From assembly GCA_020851325.1 (NCBI GenBank), contig JADZCY010000315.1, forward strand, positions 1-37,121: a stretch of 37,121 nt of DNA. Reading direction: 5' to 3'. Below, piece by piece: positions 1 to 7,481 of the stretch (the first letter of the stretch is position 1; each line of letters starts with the position of its first letter). Source of the stretch: Acidobacteriota bacterium. Its GTDB lineage: Bacteria > Acidobacteriota > Vicinamibacteria > Vicinamibacterales > UBA2999. The notes under the pieces were generated by a model. It saw only the letters and a program-made list of their open reading frames with translations. It made no database searches and was not told the DNA's origin. The translations under genes were made by a program, and so were the position numbers.

Positions 1-545
1 CCATGTCGATCTACACGACGACGACCACGGTCACGCCATGTGAGGCCGAGGAACGCCGCATCCCGTTCGTGATCGAAGAACTCGCGATCGTGCCGGACAG
101 CGGCGGCGTCGGACGGCGGCGCGGCGGCAACTGCGTGCGTCGGGTCGTGCGCTTCGAATACGCCGGGCTCCTGACCTCGCTCGCCGGCCGTGGCAAATTC
201 CCGATCTGGGGACTGTTCGGCGGCGGCGCTGGAACGGCCCAGTCCGCCGTGCTGAACACCGCGCAGGGCGAGCGCGCGATCGGTCTGCTGGCGGAAGGAG
301 TGACGCTCGCGCCGGGAGATCGCCTCGTCTATACCAACGGTGGCGGCGGTGGTTACGGGCCTGCCGGCGAGCGCGAGCCGGCGCGCGTGCTCGACGACGT
401 GCTCGATGGCTGGATCACGCCGGCGCAGGCCCGCGAGGCCTACCGTGTGGCGTTGCGAGAAGTACCGGATACTTCACTGACGACGATCTTCGAGATCGAT
501 GAACAGGCGACGGCGCAACTGCGCGCCGGGCCGGTGGCGGGGTGA
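1..545 (+). CDS. Hydantoinase B/oxoprolinase family protein, C-terminal part (5' truncated)
   Basis: The frame is open from the left edge, so this is the C-terminal ~180 residues of a longer protein; the in-frame ATG at base 3 is probably internal. The segment with PDSGGVGRRRGG followed by the glycine-rich LVYTNGGGGGYGPAGE and a closing region with a DVLDGWITPAQAREAYRV pattern is typical of the end of HyuB-type subunits of ATP-dependent hydantoinases, 5-oxoprolinases and acetone carboxylase relatives. These act in the cytoplasm on cyclic amides or ketones with a HyuA-type partner, which would lie outside the window. The exact substrate cannot be inferred. A crotonase-family gene follows on the same strand after about 120 bases. 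Confidence 0.8.
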   Translation, partial: MSIYTTTTTVTPCEAEERRIPFVIEELAIVPDSGGVGRRRGGNCVRRVVRFEYAGLLTSLAGRGKFPIWGLFGGGAGTAQSAVLNTAQGERAIGLLAEGVTLAPGDRLVYTNGGGGGYGPAGEREPARVLDDVLDGWITPAQAREAYRVALREVPDTSLTTIFEIDEQATAQLRAGPVAG

Positions 546-668
546 GTCGCAGCAGCATCGAACCATGAGCAGCCATCGCGCCGATCATGGCGGCGACGCG
601 AGTACGTGTCTTCGCCAGTCAAGTCGTGGCGCGCGTCGACGCATCGATTCGAACTGGGAGCAAGGACC

Positions 669-1415
669 GTGACTGAACAAGCCGTTGCCTATTGCGTGGA
701 AGGGCCGGTGGCCCGCATCGTCATCAACCGGCCCGATCGGTTGAATCGCATCGACGCCGCAATAGTCAGCGGTCTCGAGGCGGCCTGGACGCGCTTCATG
801 GCCGACGACACGCAGCGGGTCGCGCTGCTGATGGGCGCCGGTGATCGCGCGTTCACGGCCGGTGCCGACTTAAGCGCAGTTCCGCACGATCTCTACCGCG
901 CGATCCCGGGCGTCGGTGTGGCGGTCGACAAACCCGTCGTGGCCGCCGTGCAGGGCTACTGTGTCGGCGGTGGCATGGTACTCACGATGATGGCGGACAT
1001 CCTCATCGCGGCCGAAGATGCACGCTTCAGCTATCCAGAGGTCAAGATCGGCTTCTCGGGCGGCCTGATTGCAGGTCTGGCTGGGCGCATCCCGCACAAG
1101 ATCGCGATGGAGCTCATGCTGATGGGCGAGACGATTGACGCGCGGCGCGCTTACGAAGTGGGCTTTGCGAACGCAGTCGTGCCGGCTGCGACGCTCGAAC
1201 GCACGGCGCTCGACTGGGCGACACGCATCGCCGCACACGCTCCGCTGCCGTCACGCATGCTCAAGCGCTTCGTGTCCGATGTCATGCCGCGCGGCCCGAC
1301 CGAGCGCGCCGGCATTGCGCGTGCCCAGGTCGATGCCATCAACGCGAGCGTCGACTGGGCCGAGGGACGGGCCGCGTTCTTCGACAAGCGCACGCCCCGT
1401 TTCGAGGGGCGCTGA
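669..1415 (+). CDS. Enoyl-CoA hydratase/isomerase (crotonase) family protein
   Basis: A 248-residue crotonase-fold protein, normal length for the family. The oxyanion-hole segments are visible: the AFTAGADLS region near residues 61-69 and the QGYCVGGG turn near 95-102. Of the two classical hydratase glutamates, the second is kept (E124 in SYPEVKIG), but the position of the first holds valine (V104 in GGGMVL). Simple enoyl-CoA hydration is therefore doubtful, and an isomerase, racemase or other crotonase reaction is possible. GTG at 669 was chosen because GGGAGCAAGG lies just upstream and the family normally starts about ten residues before the first strand; a GTG at 606 would add 21 atypical residues. 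It may be co-transcribed with the upstream HyuB-like gene. Confidence 0.82.
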   Translation: MTEQAVAYCVEGPVARIVINRPDRLNRIDAAIVSGLEAAWTRFMADDTQRVALLMGAGDRAFTAGADLSAVPHDLYRAIPGVGVAVDKPVVAAVQGYCVGGGMVLTMMADILIAAEDARFSYPEVKIGFSGGLIAGLAGRIPHKIAMELMLMGETIDARRAYEVGFANAVVPAATLERTALDWATRIAAHAPLPSRMLKRFVSDVMPRGPTERAGIARAQVDAINASVDWAEGRAAFFDKRTPRFEGR

Positions 1416-2036
1416 AGCGCTGCGCCTCAATAGCGCCCACCCAGAAATCCCTGTCTTGCGCGTCATTATCCGATAATTTGCGAATCGATCTCGGGTTGAT
1501 GAAGCGGGGCAGGGTGGTTGGACAGGTGAAATTACACGCTGAAGAGGAAGGAGCATCGCTGGGACACCCACATTTCGTTGCAAGCTCCGACGTGTCTTTC
1601 CTCGCCCCTTACCGACTGCGGCGATGGATGACCTTTTGCCTCGATTCCGCGTACACCAGAACTTTGATGATTCAGTGGTGAACGGAGGACTGTATGAGCA
1701 AGAGGCGCCAATCGGGGACACCCACCATCGAATTCGCTTGTCGTGCCGCGACATGCATAAAGATCGTGGCTGTCCCGAAGACGTCGAAGACTCGTGAGTG
1801 TCTGCACAGCTCGGTCAGGTGAGTTCGGGCCCGGAATGATGAAGGAAGCCGGTGACCGGCTGAACCGGAACACCCGGCAGACCCGGCGGCGATGCTTCGC
1901 CACTGCGGCGGCGAGGCCAGCGCCGCCTTCCGTACAAAGGACGCCGGCCGGCCGCATTCGTCGTATGCGCGGCGGCTGCTGGCGCAATACCGGATCGGCG
2001 TGCTGGCGCCGTAGCCGGCGCCTGCACTTGCCCGCC
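1416..2036. other. Non-coding stretch between crotonase and EthD-like gene
   Basis: No convincing gene is seen in these 621 bases. A 42-codon frame at 1694-1822 has a good Shine-Dalgarno (CGGAGG, 1683-1688) but its product is unlike any family I recognise. Two copies of an 11-base word lie inside (see the repeat entry). The stretch could be a remnant of a mobile or REP-type element; this is inference. Confidence 0.5.
1561..1725. repeat. Pair of direct GGGACACCCAC words 154 bases apart
   Basis: GGGACACCCAC occurs at 1561-1571 and again at 1715-1725, each preceded at a short distance by AAGAGG and followed by a short TTCG-containing sequence. On the other strand the word reads GTGGGTGTCCC. Similar short repeated tails are, from memory, often found near REP-associated Y1 transposases in gammaproteobacteria, but no transposase frame is present here. 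The repetition is seen directly; the origin is inferred. Confidence 0.35.
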
Positions 2037-3068
2037 TTACTTTTCGCCCGGCAGCTTGTGCCGACGTCGCGGCGAGGTCTCGTGTTCGTTGCGCTCGTCG
2101 TTCTTGATGACGTAGTTCACGGCCGTGAAGAATTCGGTGCGCGCAACATACCGGGCGTCATCCGTCATGACCTTCGCGTAATCCGGACTCGCGAGATATT
2201 CCTCGAGGTGACTCGGGTTCGCGAACGACAGGACCTCAACCACGTCGTAGCGGTCGCCCACCGGATCGTAGAACGCGCCGTCCGCCGGATTGCTGATGTT
2301 GTGGAGCTGCGCATAGCGCTCGATGAGCTTGCGCGACGTCGGGCTCGATGCCACGACCTTGGTCCGCTCCGCGAGCCAGCGCGCCTGGAACGCTTCGCGC
2401 GATGTGAACTGCGGGCCGCGCTCCAGGGTCTTCACGAGGATGATCGGGTCGCGCGTGCCCTTGTCCGGGATGAGGATGTGTTCCTCCGAGATGTTGAACA
2501 CGAAGCCCTTCAGGAAGACCTTCTCGTCGGGAACGATCTTCTCGAGGTACTTGTCACCCGGCAGCACGCCGAAGAAGGCATTGAAGTCGGCGCGCGTGGC
2601 GAACGCGAGCTGGGCCAGACCATCGAAGCTCGGTCGCACGTAGTCTGCGACTCTCGCTTGCGGATCGGTGACGAGCAGGCCGTTGGCGTCGACTTGCGGA
2701 CGATACGGCGGCGCGGCGGCGCTGGTCGGCCCGCCGGGGATCCGATGCTGCTGCTCGTAGCGCAGGAGCCGCCCGGTCGCCGTGTCGCCAGGCCCGTCGA
2801 CGTGCACGATCTTCGGCCCATGAATCTTGCGCCAGTACTCGTCGAACGCTTCCCAGCGCAGTTCCGGATTCGGCTCGAGCGCCGGAACCTGCGGGTTCGC
2901 GGCCGGATCGGCGATGGCCTCACCGTTCTCGTTCACGCAGTAGCCCGGACGGGCGACCCGAAACGGCGCGACATCGGGCGTCGTATCGCAACGCACTACG
3001 AAGGCCGGCAGCACGATGCGCGGCTCGTGCGAGTCCCGGTCGGCGAGTGCGAATCCGCTCCAGGGCAC
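2037..3068 (-). CDS. Exported EthD-like protein with two alpha/beta-barrel repeats
   Basis: A 343-residue frame from GTG at 3068. Two segments share the EthD-type pattern: residues ~72-105 (EAFDEYWRKIHGPKIVH then LLRYEQQHRI) and ~236-270 (SREAFQARWLAERTKVV then KLIERYAQLHNI). EthD domains are dimeric alpha/beta barrels that accompany degradation of ethers and other organics; the reaction here is unknown. The start is odd: the reading frame continues upstream without a stop and encodes a convincing signal peptide (basic HPRFVRS, then a hydrophobic run, then GFALA before DRDS), but no ATG, GTG or TTG lies there. A strong Shine-Dalgarno (3144-3151) sits 6 bases before an in-frame ATA at 3137-3135, which would give a 366-residue exported protein. 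Either ATA is used, the start has mutated, or GTG 3068 is used without the signal. Confidence 0.7.
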   Translation of the reverse strand: MPWSGFALADRDSHEPRIVLPAFVVRCDTTPDVAPFRVARPGYCVNENGEAIADPAANPQVPALEPNPELRWEAFDEYWRKIHGPKIVHVDGPGDTATGRLLRYEQQHRIPGGPTSAAAPPYRPQVDANGLLVTDPQARVADYVRPSFDGLAQLAFATRADFNAFFGVLPGDKYLEKIVPDEKVFLKGFVFNISEEHILIPDKGTRDPIILVKTLERGPQFTSREAFQARWLAERTKVVASSPTSRKLIERYAQLHNISNPADGAFYDPVGDRYDVVEVLSFANPSHLEEYLASPDYAKVMTDDARYVARTEFFTAVNYVIKNDERNEHETSPRRRHKLPGEK

Positions 3069-3143
3069 GAGGCCGAGCGTGAGCGTGCAGTGAATCAGCG
3101 AACGAACGAAGCGCGGATGCGCAGCAGATGGTTGTATCGGGGT

Positions 3144-3151
3144 CCCCTCCC
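3144..3151 (-). promoter_or_regulatory. Strong Shine-Dalgarno preceding an in-frame ATA
   Basis: On the minus strand this reads GGGAGGGG, an excellent ribosome binding site, 6 bases before ATA at 3137-3135 in the EthD-like frame. It suggests that initiation occurred, or once occurred, at that codon rather than at GTG 3068. Confidence 0.45.
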
Positions 3152-3355
3152 TGGGTCTTTCTTTGACGATGTCTATATCAATAGACCATTCGCCACCGTA
3201 CCATCAACAAGGACGGTGACCAAACGCAGATGTCCTGCACACGGCTCGAATGCGTCCGCCGGCCGGTCCGCGCGATGACTCGTTCTGCTTGAATGCGATC
3301 GGGACTGCGCGGAACGAGGTTTCGAAGCACACGCGCCGAACCTGGGAGACGACGG

Positions 3356-3550
3356 ATGCAAATCGAGCGAACCACGGCGCTGCTCGAATGGCGACCGGAG
3401 TACACCATCGGCGAGTCCGGGGGCGACATGCAGCACCGAGACGTTTTCAGGCGCATCGACGCTCTGCACGACAGCGAGGTTGAGGTTGTTCAGGTGGTGT
3501 GGCAGCGGCGTGCAAAAGGAAATCTGCTGTCGATGCGGCAAATCGCGTAG
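3356..3550 (+). pseudogene. Truncated hemerythrin-family protein, N-terminal fragment
   Basis: A 64-residue frame with GGGAGA upstream of ATG. Residues 8-44 match the start of bacterial hemerythrins: ALLEWRPEYTIG, then DMQHRDVF carrying the first iron-ligand histidine, then RIDALHDSEV. After that the sequence departs from the family and stops. The later ligands of the di-iron site (HxxxE, HxxxH and HxxxxD motifs) are absent and I did not find them in the other frames downstream, so the fragment cannot form the oxygen-binding site. It is best read as a decayed gene next to another gene fragment (3758-3919). Confidence 0.5.
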
Positions 3551-3757
3551 CAAGTGCCCCAGCCTCCTCCGGCGGACGAGATGGCGATCAGCTTTTGACT
3601 TTCGGAGCGCTTTTTTTTCTTGGGCTTCTGATTTGCAGCGCCATCCTCAAGTTTCGAAAAACGGTCATCGAGGCGTTATGGAAACTCCCAGTCGGTTTGG
3701 TGGCGAGTTTGCTCTGGGTCTTGGGGCGTTTTTCGGGATTATCTATTGCTGTGGTTG

Positions 3758-3919
3758 ATGGGCGGCTTCCTGCAAGAGGCGCAGGACCGGCAGTACATAT
3801 CGTCCAACTTTAAAAACGCCGCTTTCGCAGAAGTACATGGCTCGGGCCACTTCCCGCACTTCGAGCAAGCGGCTCAAGTGAATGCGACGATCGAGGGATT
3901 TGTCGAACGCCTGACTTGA
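3758..3919 (+). pseudogene. Alpha/beta-hydrolase C-terminal remnant
   Basis: A 53-residue frame ending in the typical last part of an alpha/beta-hydrolase: a strand (AAFAEVHGSG), the catalytic-histidine turn GSGHFPHFEQ (His at residue 31) and a final helix ending in IEGFVERLT. The lid, nucleophile elbow and acid residue of the triad are missing, and upstream sequence in this frame does not look like the rest of the enzyme. It is therefore the tail of a deleted or rearranged gene rather than a working enzyme. Confidence 0.55.
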
Positions 3920-4092
3920 TCTGGTGACGCTAACGGACGCAAACGAAACAGCAGGCTGATGGGGATTCCGCTTTCGTTATCGGCAGGCGTGGCCTATACG
4001 GATGATGTGCCGGCTGCTGCGTGAGTTCCTGGCTACTGAACATCCAAGCGCAGTGGCGCCGGGGGAGCCGGCTCCTGGCTCATTCCCGTGTT

Positions 4093-4111
4093 CCGCGGCA
4101 TAACGCCGCGG
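4093..4111 (-). terminator. GC-rich hairpin downstream of the ene-reductase gene
   Basis: CCGCGGC (4093-4099) and GCCGCGG (4105-4111) form a perfect 7-base-pair stem with a 5-base loop, 34 bases past the stop of the leftward ene-reductase gene. There is no T-run on the minus strand after it, so it may be only a weak or partial terminator. Confidence 0.35.
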
Positions 4112-4144
4112 CCGGCAGGTCCTCGAAGCGTCGCGCCTTCCGCC

Positions 4145-5233
4145 TTAATTGACGGCGACCTCGTCGTTGGCTCGCTCGGATAGCCGAGGATAGTCGGTGT
4201 ATCCGTGCGCGTCCCCACCATAGAATGTATCGGGATTCGGCTCGTTCATGGGCGCGCCGATGCGATAACGTTCGACGAAGTCGGGATTCGCGAGCGCCCA
4301 GCGGCCAACGGTCACGACGTCGGCGAGCCCGGTTTCGACGTCCGATGTGATGTTCTCGAGCGGCTGGCCGCCTCGGTTCAGCAGCAGCGCGTTCGGCCAA
4401 AGCCGCCGAATGTCTTGCACCAGCCCCTCGTTGCCGCCGTGCACGATGTGTACGTAGGCGAGGTCGAGCTTCGCGAGCTTACTGACCAGGTGACGATAAA
4501 GCGACTCGTATTCATCTCCTTCCTCGATGCCGTTGAAGGTCGACGCGGGCGACAGGCGGATGCCGGTACGGTCGGCGCCAATCGCGTTCGCGACGGCAGA
4601 TGCCGTCTCGATGGCGAACCGGGCACGGTTCTCGATGGAGCCGCCATACTCGTCGTCACGCACGTTGGCGTTCACCGAGAGAAACTGCTGCACGAGATAG
4701 CCGTTGGCGCCGTGGATCTCGACGCCATCGGCACCTGCTTCGATGGCGCGGACGGCGGCGTGAGCGAAATCGTTGATCGTCGTGCGGATCTCGTCGATCG
4801 ACATGGCACGCGGCACGAGCTCGTCCATCAGGCCGCGCGCGGTGAACATCTTTCCGCCCGACGCGACGGCCGACGGCGCGAGCGCTTGCCGGTGATGGGG
4901 TGTGTTGTCCGGGTGGTTGATGCGCCCGACGTGCATCAGCTGAATGAAAAGACGCCCGCCAGCCTCATGCACCGCATCCGCCACACGCCGCCAACCCGCG
5001 ACTTGCCGGTCGGTGTAGATGCCGGGTGTCGATAGATATCCCTGCCCGTCGTCCGACGGCTGCGTGCCCTCGCTGATCAGCAGCCCGAGCAACGCACGTT
5101 GTGCATAGTACTCAGCCATGAGCGGGCCAGGCGTGCCGTCGGGCTGTGCGCGGCTGCGGGTCATCGGGGCCATCGCGAAGCGGTGCGGCACCGTGAGCCG
5201 CCCAATTTTTGCCTTGTCCCAAATCGTGGTCAT
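4145..5233 (-). CDS. Old Yellow Enzyme family ene-reductase (NemA-like)
   Basis: A 362-residue FMN-dependent NADPH:alkene oxidoreductase, full length for the family. The N-terminal TVPHRFAMAPMTRSRA strand-loop, the active-site HGANGYL (H174, N177, Y179) that binds and protonates the substrate carbonyl, and the RDDEYGGSIENRARF segment are all present. Close relatives reduce N-ethylmaleimide, nitrate esters and activated alkenes in the cytoplasm. Start ATG 5233 has AGAGGAA eight bases upstream. It is transcribed divergently from a LysR-type gene 124 bases away, the usual arrangement for a regulator-controlled reductase. Confidence 0.92.
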   Translation of the reverse strand: MTTIWDKAKIGRLTVPHRFAMAPMTRSRAQPDGTPGPLMAEYYAQRALLGLLISEGTQPSDDGQGYLSTPGIYTDRQVAGWRRVADAVHEAGGRLFIQLMHVGRINHPDNTPHHRQALAPSAVASGGKMFTARGLMDELVPRAMSIDEIRTTINDFAHAAVRAIEAGADGVEIHGANGYLVQQFLSVNANVRDDEYGGSIENRARFAIETASAVANAIGADRTGIRLSPASTFNGIEEGDEYESLYRHLVSKLAKLDLAYVHIVHGGNEGLVQDIRRLWPNALLLNRGGQPLENITSDVETGLADVVTVGRWALANPDFVERYRIGAPMNEPNPDTFYGGDAHGYTDYPRLSERANDEVAVN

Positions 5234-5357
5234 CTTGACGTTCCTCTGATGTGTTTCTCGGCTGCCTGCGCAGCGTGTTCGCTTCCAAGTCTGCTACAGG
5301 GTAGATTGTCCATACTTTGAATCTCAAGCCACAAAATCTAAATATACTGTTCCATTT
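5234..5357. promoter_or_regulatory. Divergent promoter region of ene-reductase and LysR gene
   Basis: This 124-base gap is AT-rich against its surroundings, mostly from 5305 to 5357. For the rightward regulator, TTGAAT (5317-5322) with a 16-base spacer to TAAATA (5339-5344), or the nearby TATACT (5343-5348), could be promoter elements. With TATACT as the -10, transcription would start almost at the ATG (5358). The regulator has no visible Shine-Dalgarno, so it may be leaderless. LysR-family operators usually lie in such gaps. Confidence 0.45.
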
Positions 5358-6254
5358 ATGGATCATTCGAAAACGGACCTCGGCCTCCTCACCGACTTCA
5401 ACCTGGTCGCCTCGGAAGGCGGATTCGGCAAGGCCAGCCGCGTGAGCGGACGACCGAAAGCGACCTTGTCCCGTCGCGTGATGGCGCTCGAGGACAGTCT
5501 GGGTGTGCGGCTCTTCGAGCGCGGCGCGCGCAAGCTGCAGCTCACCGAGGACGGCTGCGCGCTGCACGAGCGAACGAGCGCGCTGGTGGCCGAGATTCTC
5601 GAGGTGGGGCAGTCCTTGCGCGAGGGGTCGTTACAGCCGCGAGGCAAGCTGCGGGTCAGCGTGCCGCTTTTAATCGGGCAGACGATGCTAGGGCGGCTTG
5701 CCGCGCAGTTCTGTCGCCGCTACCCCGAAGTCGAGCTCGAGATCATCGCCGAAGATCGCTACGTCGACATCGTCGACGAAGGCTACGACGTCGTGGTTCG
5801 CGTGAATCCACGCACGGACGCGTCGCTGGTCGGCCGGCGTATCGGAGGCGAAGCGCTCGTCGTCGTGGCCCCGCCGGGGATGCAGCGGCCGAGTCCCGCC
5901 CGAGACGGCACGCCGCGTCATGTGCCCGCCGTCGCGATGACTCATCTCGTCGACAAGGGCCCATGGCAGGTCACCGAGCGACTCCAGGTCGTGCCGGACG
6001 TGCGCATCCGCCTCTCGTCGCTGCTGATGGTACGTGATGCCGTTTGTGCCGGTGCCGGCGTCGCGCTGCTGCCGCGCACCGTTGTCGACGAAGCCGCCTC
6101 GGACGGTCGCCTTGCGCTATGGAGCACTGTTCCGCATCAGACGTCCGAGATCTGGGTGCTGCACACTTCGCGACGTCTCGTGAGCGTCAAGGTCAGCGCC
6201 TTCGTCGAATTTCTGGTCGACGCCCTGCGGGACAGACACGGTTCCGTTGGATGA
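5358..6254 (+). CDS. LysR-family transcriptional regulator
   Basis: A 298-residue protein with the LysR plan: an N-terminal winged helix-turn-helix at residues ~8-65 (ATLSRRVMALEDSLGVRLFE is the recognition helix and wing) and a C-terminal periplasmic-binding-like effector domain from ~95 onward. The DNA-binding domain is of the CrgA/AaeR-like group, with RGARKLQLTEDG. The divergent ene-reductase is the likely target, perhaps induced by an electrophile; that is inference from position. No Shine-Dalgarno precedes the ATG. Confidence 0.9.
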   Translation: MDHSKTDLGLLTDFNLVASEGGFGKASRVSGRPKATLSRRVMALEDSLGVRLFERGARKLQLTEDGCALHERTSALVAEILEVGQSLREGSLQPRGKLRVSVPLLIGQTMLGRLAAQFCRRYPEVELEIIAEDRYVDIVDEGYDVVVRVNPRTDASLVGRRIGGEALVVVAPPGMQRPSPARDGTPRHVPAVAMTHLVDKGPWQVTERLQVVPDVRIRLSSLLMVRDAVCAGAGVALLPRTVVDEAASDGRLALWSTVPHQTSEIWVLHTSRRLVSVKVSAFVEFLVDALRDRHGSVG

Positions 6255-6559
6255 TGGCGCACGCCAATCATCTGCCGCCTTTATTCGGCGCGCGCCGTTG
6301 GCCGCGCTGTGCGGCAAGATTCAGAATGGTCTGATGCGAGCTTTCCATGGCTGCATGATGTGACACGTCGGTAGTTGTCGATATTTAGCGACCAAGCATG
6401 ACGTTCGCGGGTCCCCTTCGCCATCCGATGCCGCAATCCGACCGCTCGATTCGTCCGCGCGTGACCCTCTGATCTGTATGGGGTTGCGTTGTGGCCTTCG
6501 CGGACTTCGGGCGCCACAGAACAGTCCGAAAGCTTCGCCATCGGCTTCTCAAGCGGCGC
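6255..6559. other. Intergenic region at the boundary of the polysaccharide locus
   Basis: About 305 bases between the LysR gene and the end of the FkbM gene (tail of the leftward block). No gene, strong hairpin with T-run, or tRNA is seen. It marks the change from metabolic genes to the polysaccharide locus. Confidence 0.5.
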
Positions 6560-7435
6560 TCAACCCGCGGGTAATTGAACGCTTGGTGGAGCGGTTACGG
6601 ACGCCTGGTCAGGCGCCGTCACGCGGCGGGCGAAAAGGTCGTGCACGTTCGAGCCGCGTAGTGCCGGTTCCTGGGCGGTCACCACCGGGCCGATGCCGTG
6701 GGCGCCGAGCAGTTTGCGGATCCGCACCAGGCGGCCGTCGATGTCGTGCACTTCCATCACCACCTGCTGAATCTTCGGCCAGTCGGCGTCCGCGATGCCT
6801 TCCAGCACGTCGAGTTCGCTCTTCTCGGCGTCGATCTTCAACAGGTCGATGCGCTCGATGCCGAACTCGGCGATGACTTCCGACAAGGTGCGTAGCCGAC
6901 ACTCCACCAGTTCGGTCGCGAACATCTGCGCCACGGCGCGATCGAGGATGCGCCGGCGCAGGAAGGCCGGTACCCAGCCGATCCAACGCACCCGCCAGTG
7001 GGTCACGCCGAGGTTGCGCAGAATGGCCTGCTTGACCTGTTCCTCGAGCTCGGCCTCGTCGTCGACGTAGGCGGTGGAGAGCGACGGCATGTTGGGGCGA
7101 TATGCGAACTGCACGTTGCCGGCGCGCGACGACAGGCCGCAGCACACCGGGTGCAGCCGCGTCCTGCCGTGACGCCGCGCGTTTTGTTCGAGCGCGGCGA
7201 AGATCGACGGCACGGGTTCGAACATGTAGCTGGTGGCATCGCCGTGGCAGCGTTGCAGCACGGTCAGCGAGAAAAGGCCGAGATTGGCGCCGACGTCGAC
7301 GACCGTGCAGCCCGGCCAGACGTCGATGCCGTGCTGGAAATAGTGCTCGACCTGCTCGTGTAGTTCGGCCACCTGGTCGGGTCGCAGGCAGGTGATGGTG
7401 CCGATGCCGGGCAACTGCGTCTCTTTGAGGGTCAT
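6560..7435 (-). CDS. FkbM-family SAM-dependent methyltransferase
   Basis: A 291-residue protein with the FkbM architecture. The SAM-binding motif I VVDVGANLGLFS is near residues 45-56, followed by the acidic-strand FEPVPSIF, and motif DLLKIDAEKSELDVLEG near ~195-211 is the FkbM hallmark. The family transfers methyl groups to hydroxyls, often on sugars or on polysaccharide building blocks. It begins 46 bases after rmlB and is the last gene of the leftward rhamnose block, so methylation of rhamnose or of the repeat unit is a reasonable guess. A less conserved insertion at residues ~125-175 contains a basic, tryptophan-rich segment that could lie on the membrane. Confidence 0.85.
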   Translation of the reverse strand: MTLKETQLPGIGTITCLRPDQVAELHEQVEHYFQHGIDVWPGCTVVDVGANLGLFSLTVLQRCHGDATSYMFEPVPSIFAALEQNARRHGRTRLHPVCCGLSSRAGNVQFAYRPNMPSLSTAYVDDEAELEEQVKQAILRNLGVTHWRVRWIGWVPAFLRRRILDRAVAQMFATELVECRLRTLSEVIAEFGIERIDLLKIDAEKSELDVLEGIADADWPKIQQVVMEVHDIDGRLVRIRKLLGAHGIGPVVTAQEPALRGSNVHDLFARRVTAPDQASVTAPPSVQLPAG

Positions 7436-7481
7436 GGGGGCTGCCGAGGTTGTGCGGATTGCGCCGTGACCGCGGCGTGAT

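Noticed and set aside
1794-3278. Long rightward open frame (494 codons)
   Set aside because: It lies opposite the EthD-like gene; the product is arginine-rich and has no domain, as expected of a high-GC shadow frame.
3499-3813. Rightward frame with hydrophobic stretches
   Set aside because: It has no ribosome binding site, overlaps the hydrolase remnant in another frame and lies in decayed DNA; the hydrophobicity may come from the T-rich sequence. It could still be a small membrane protein, but the support is too weak.
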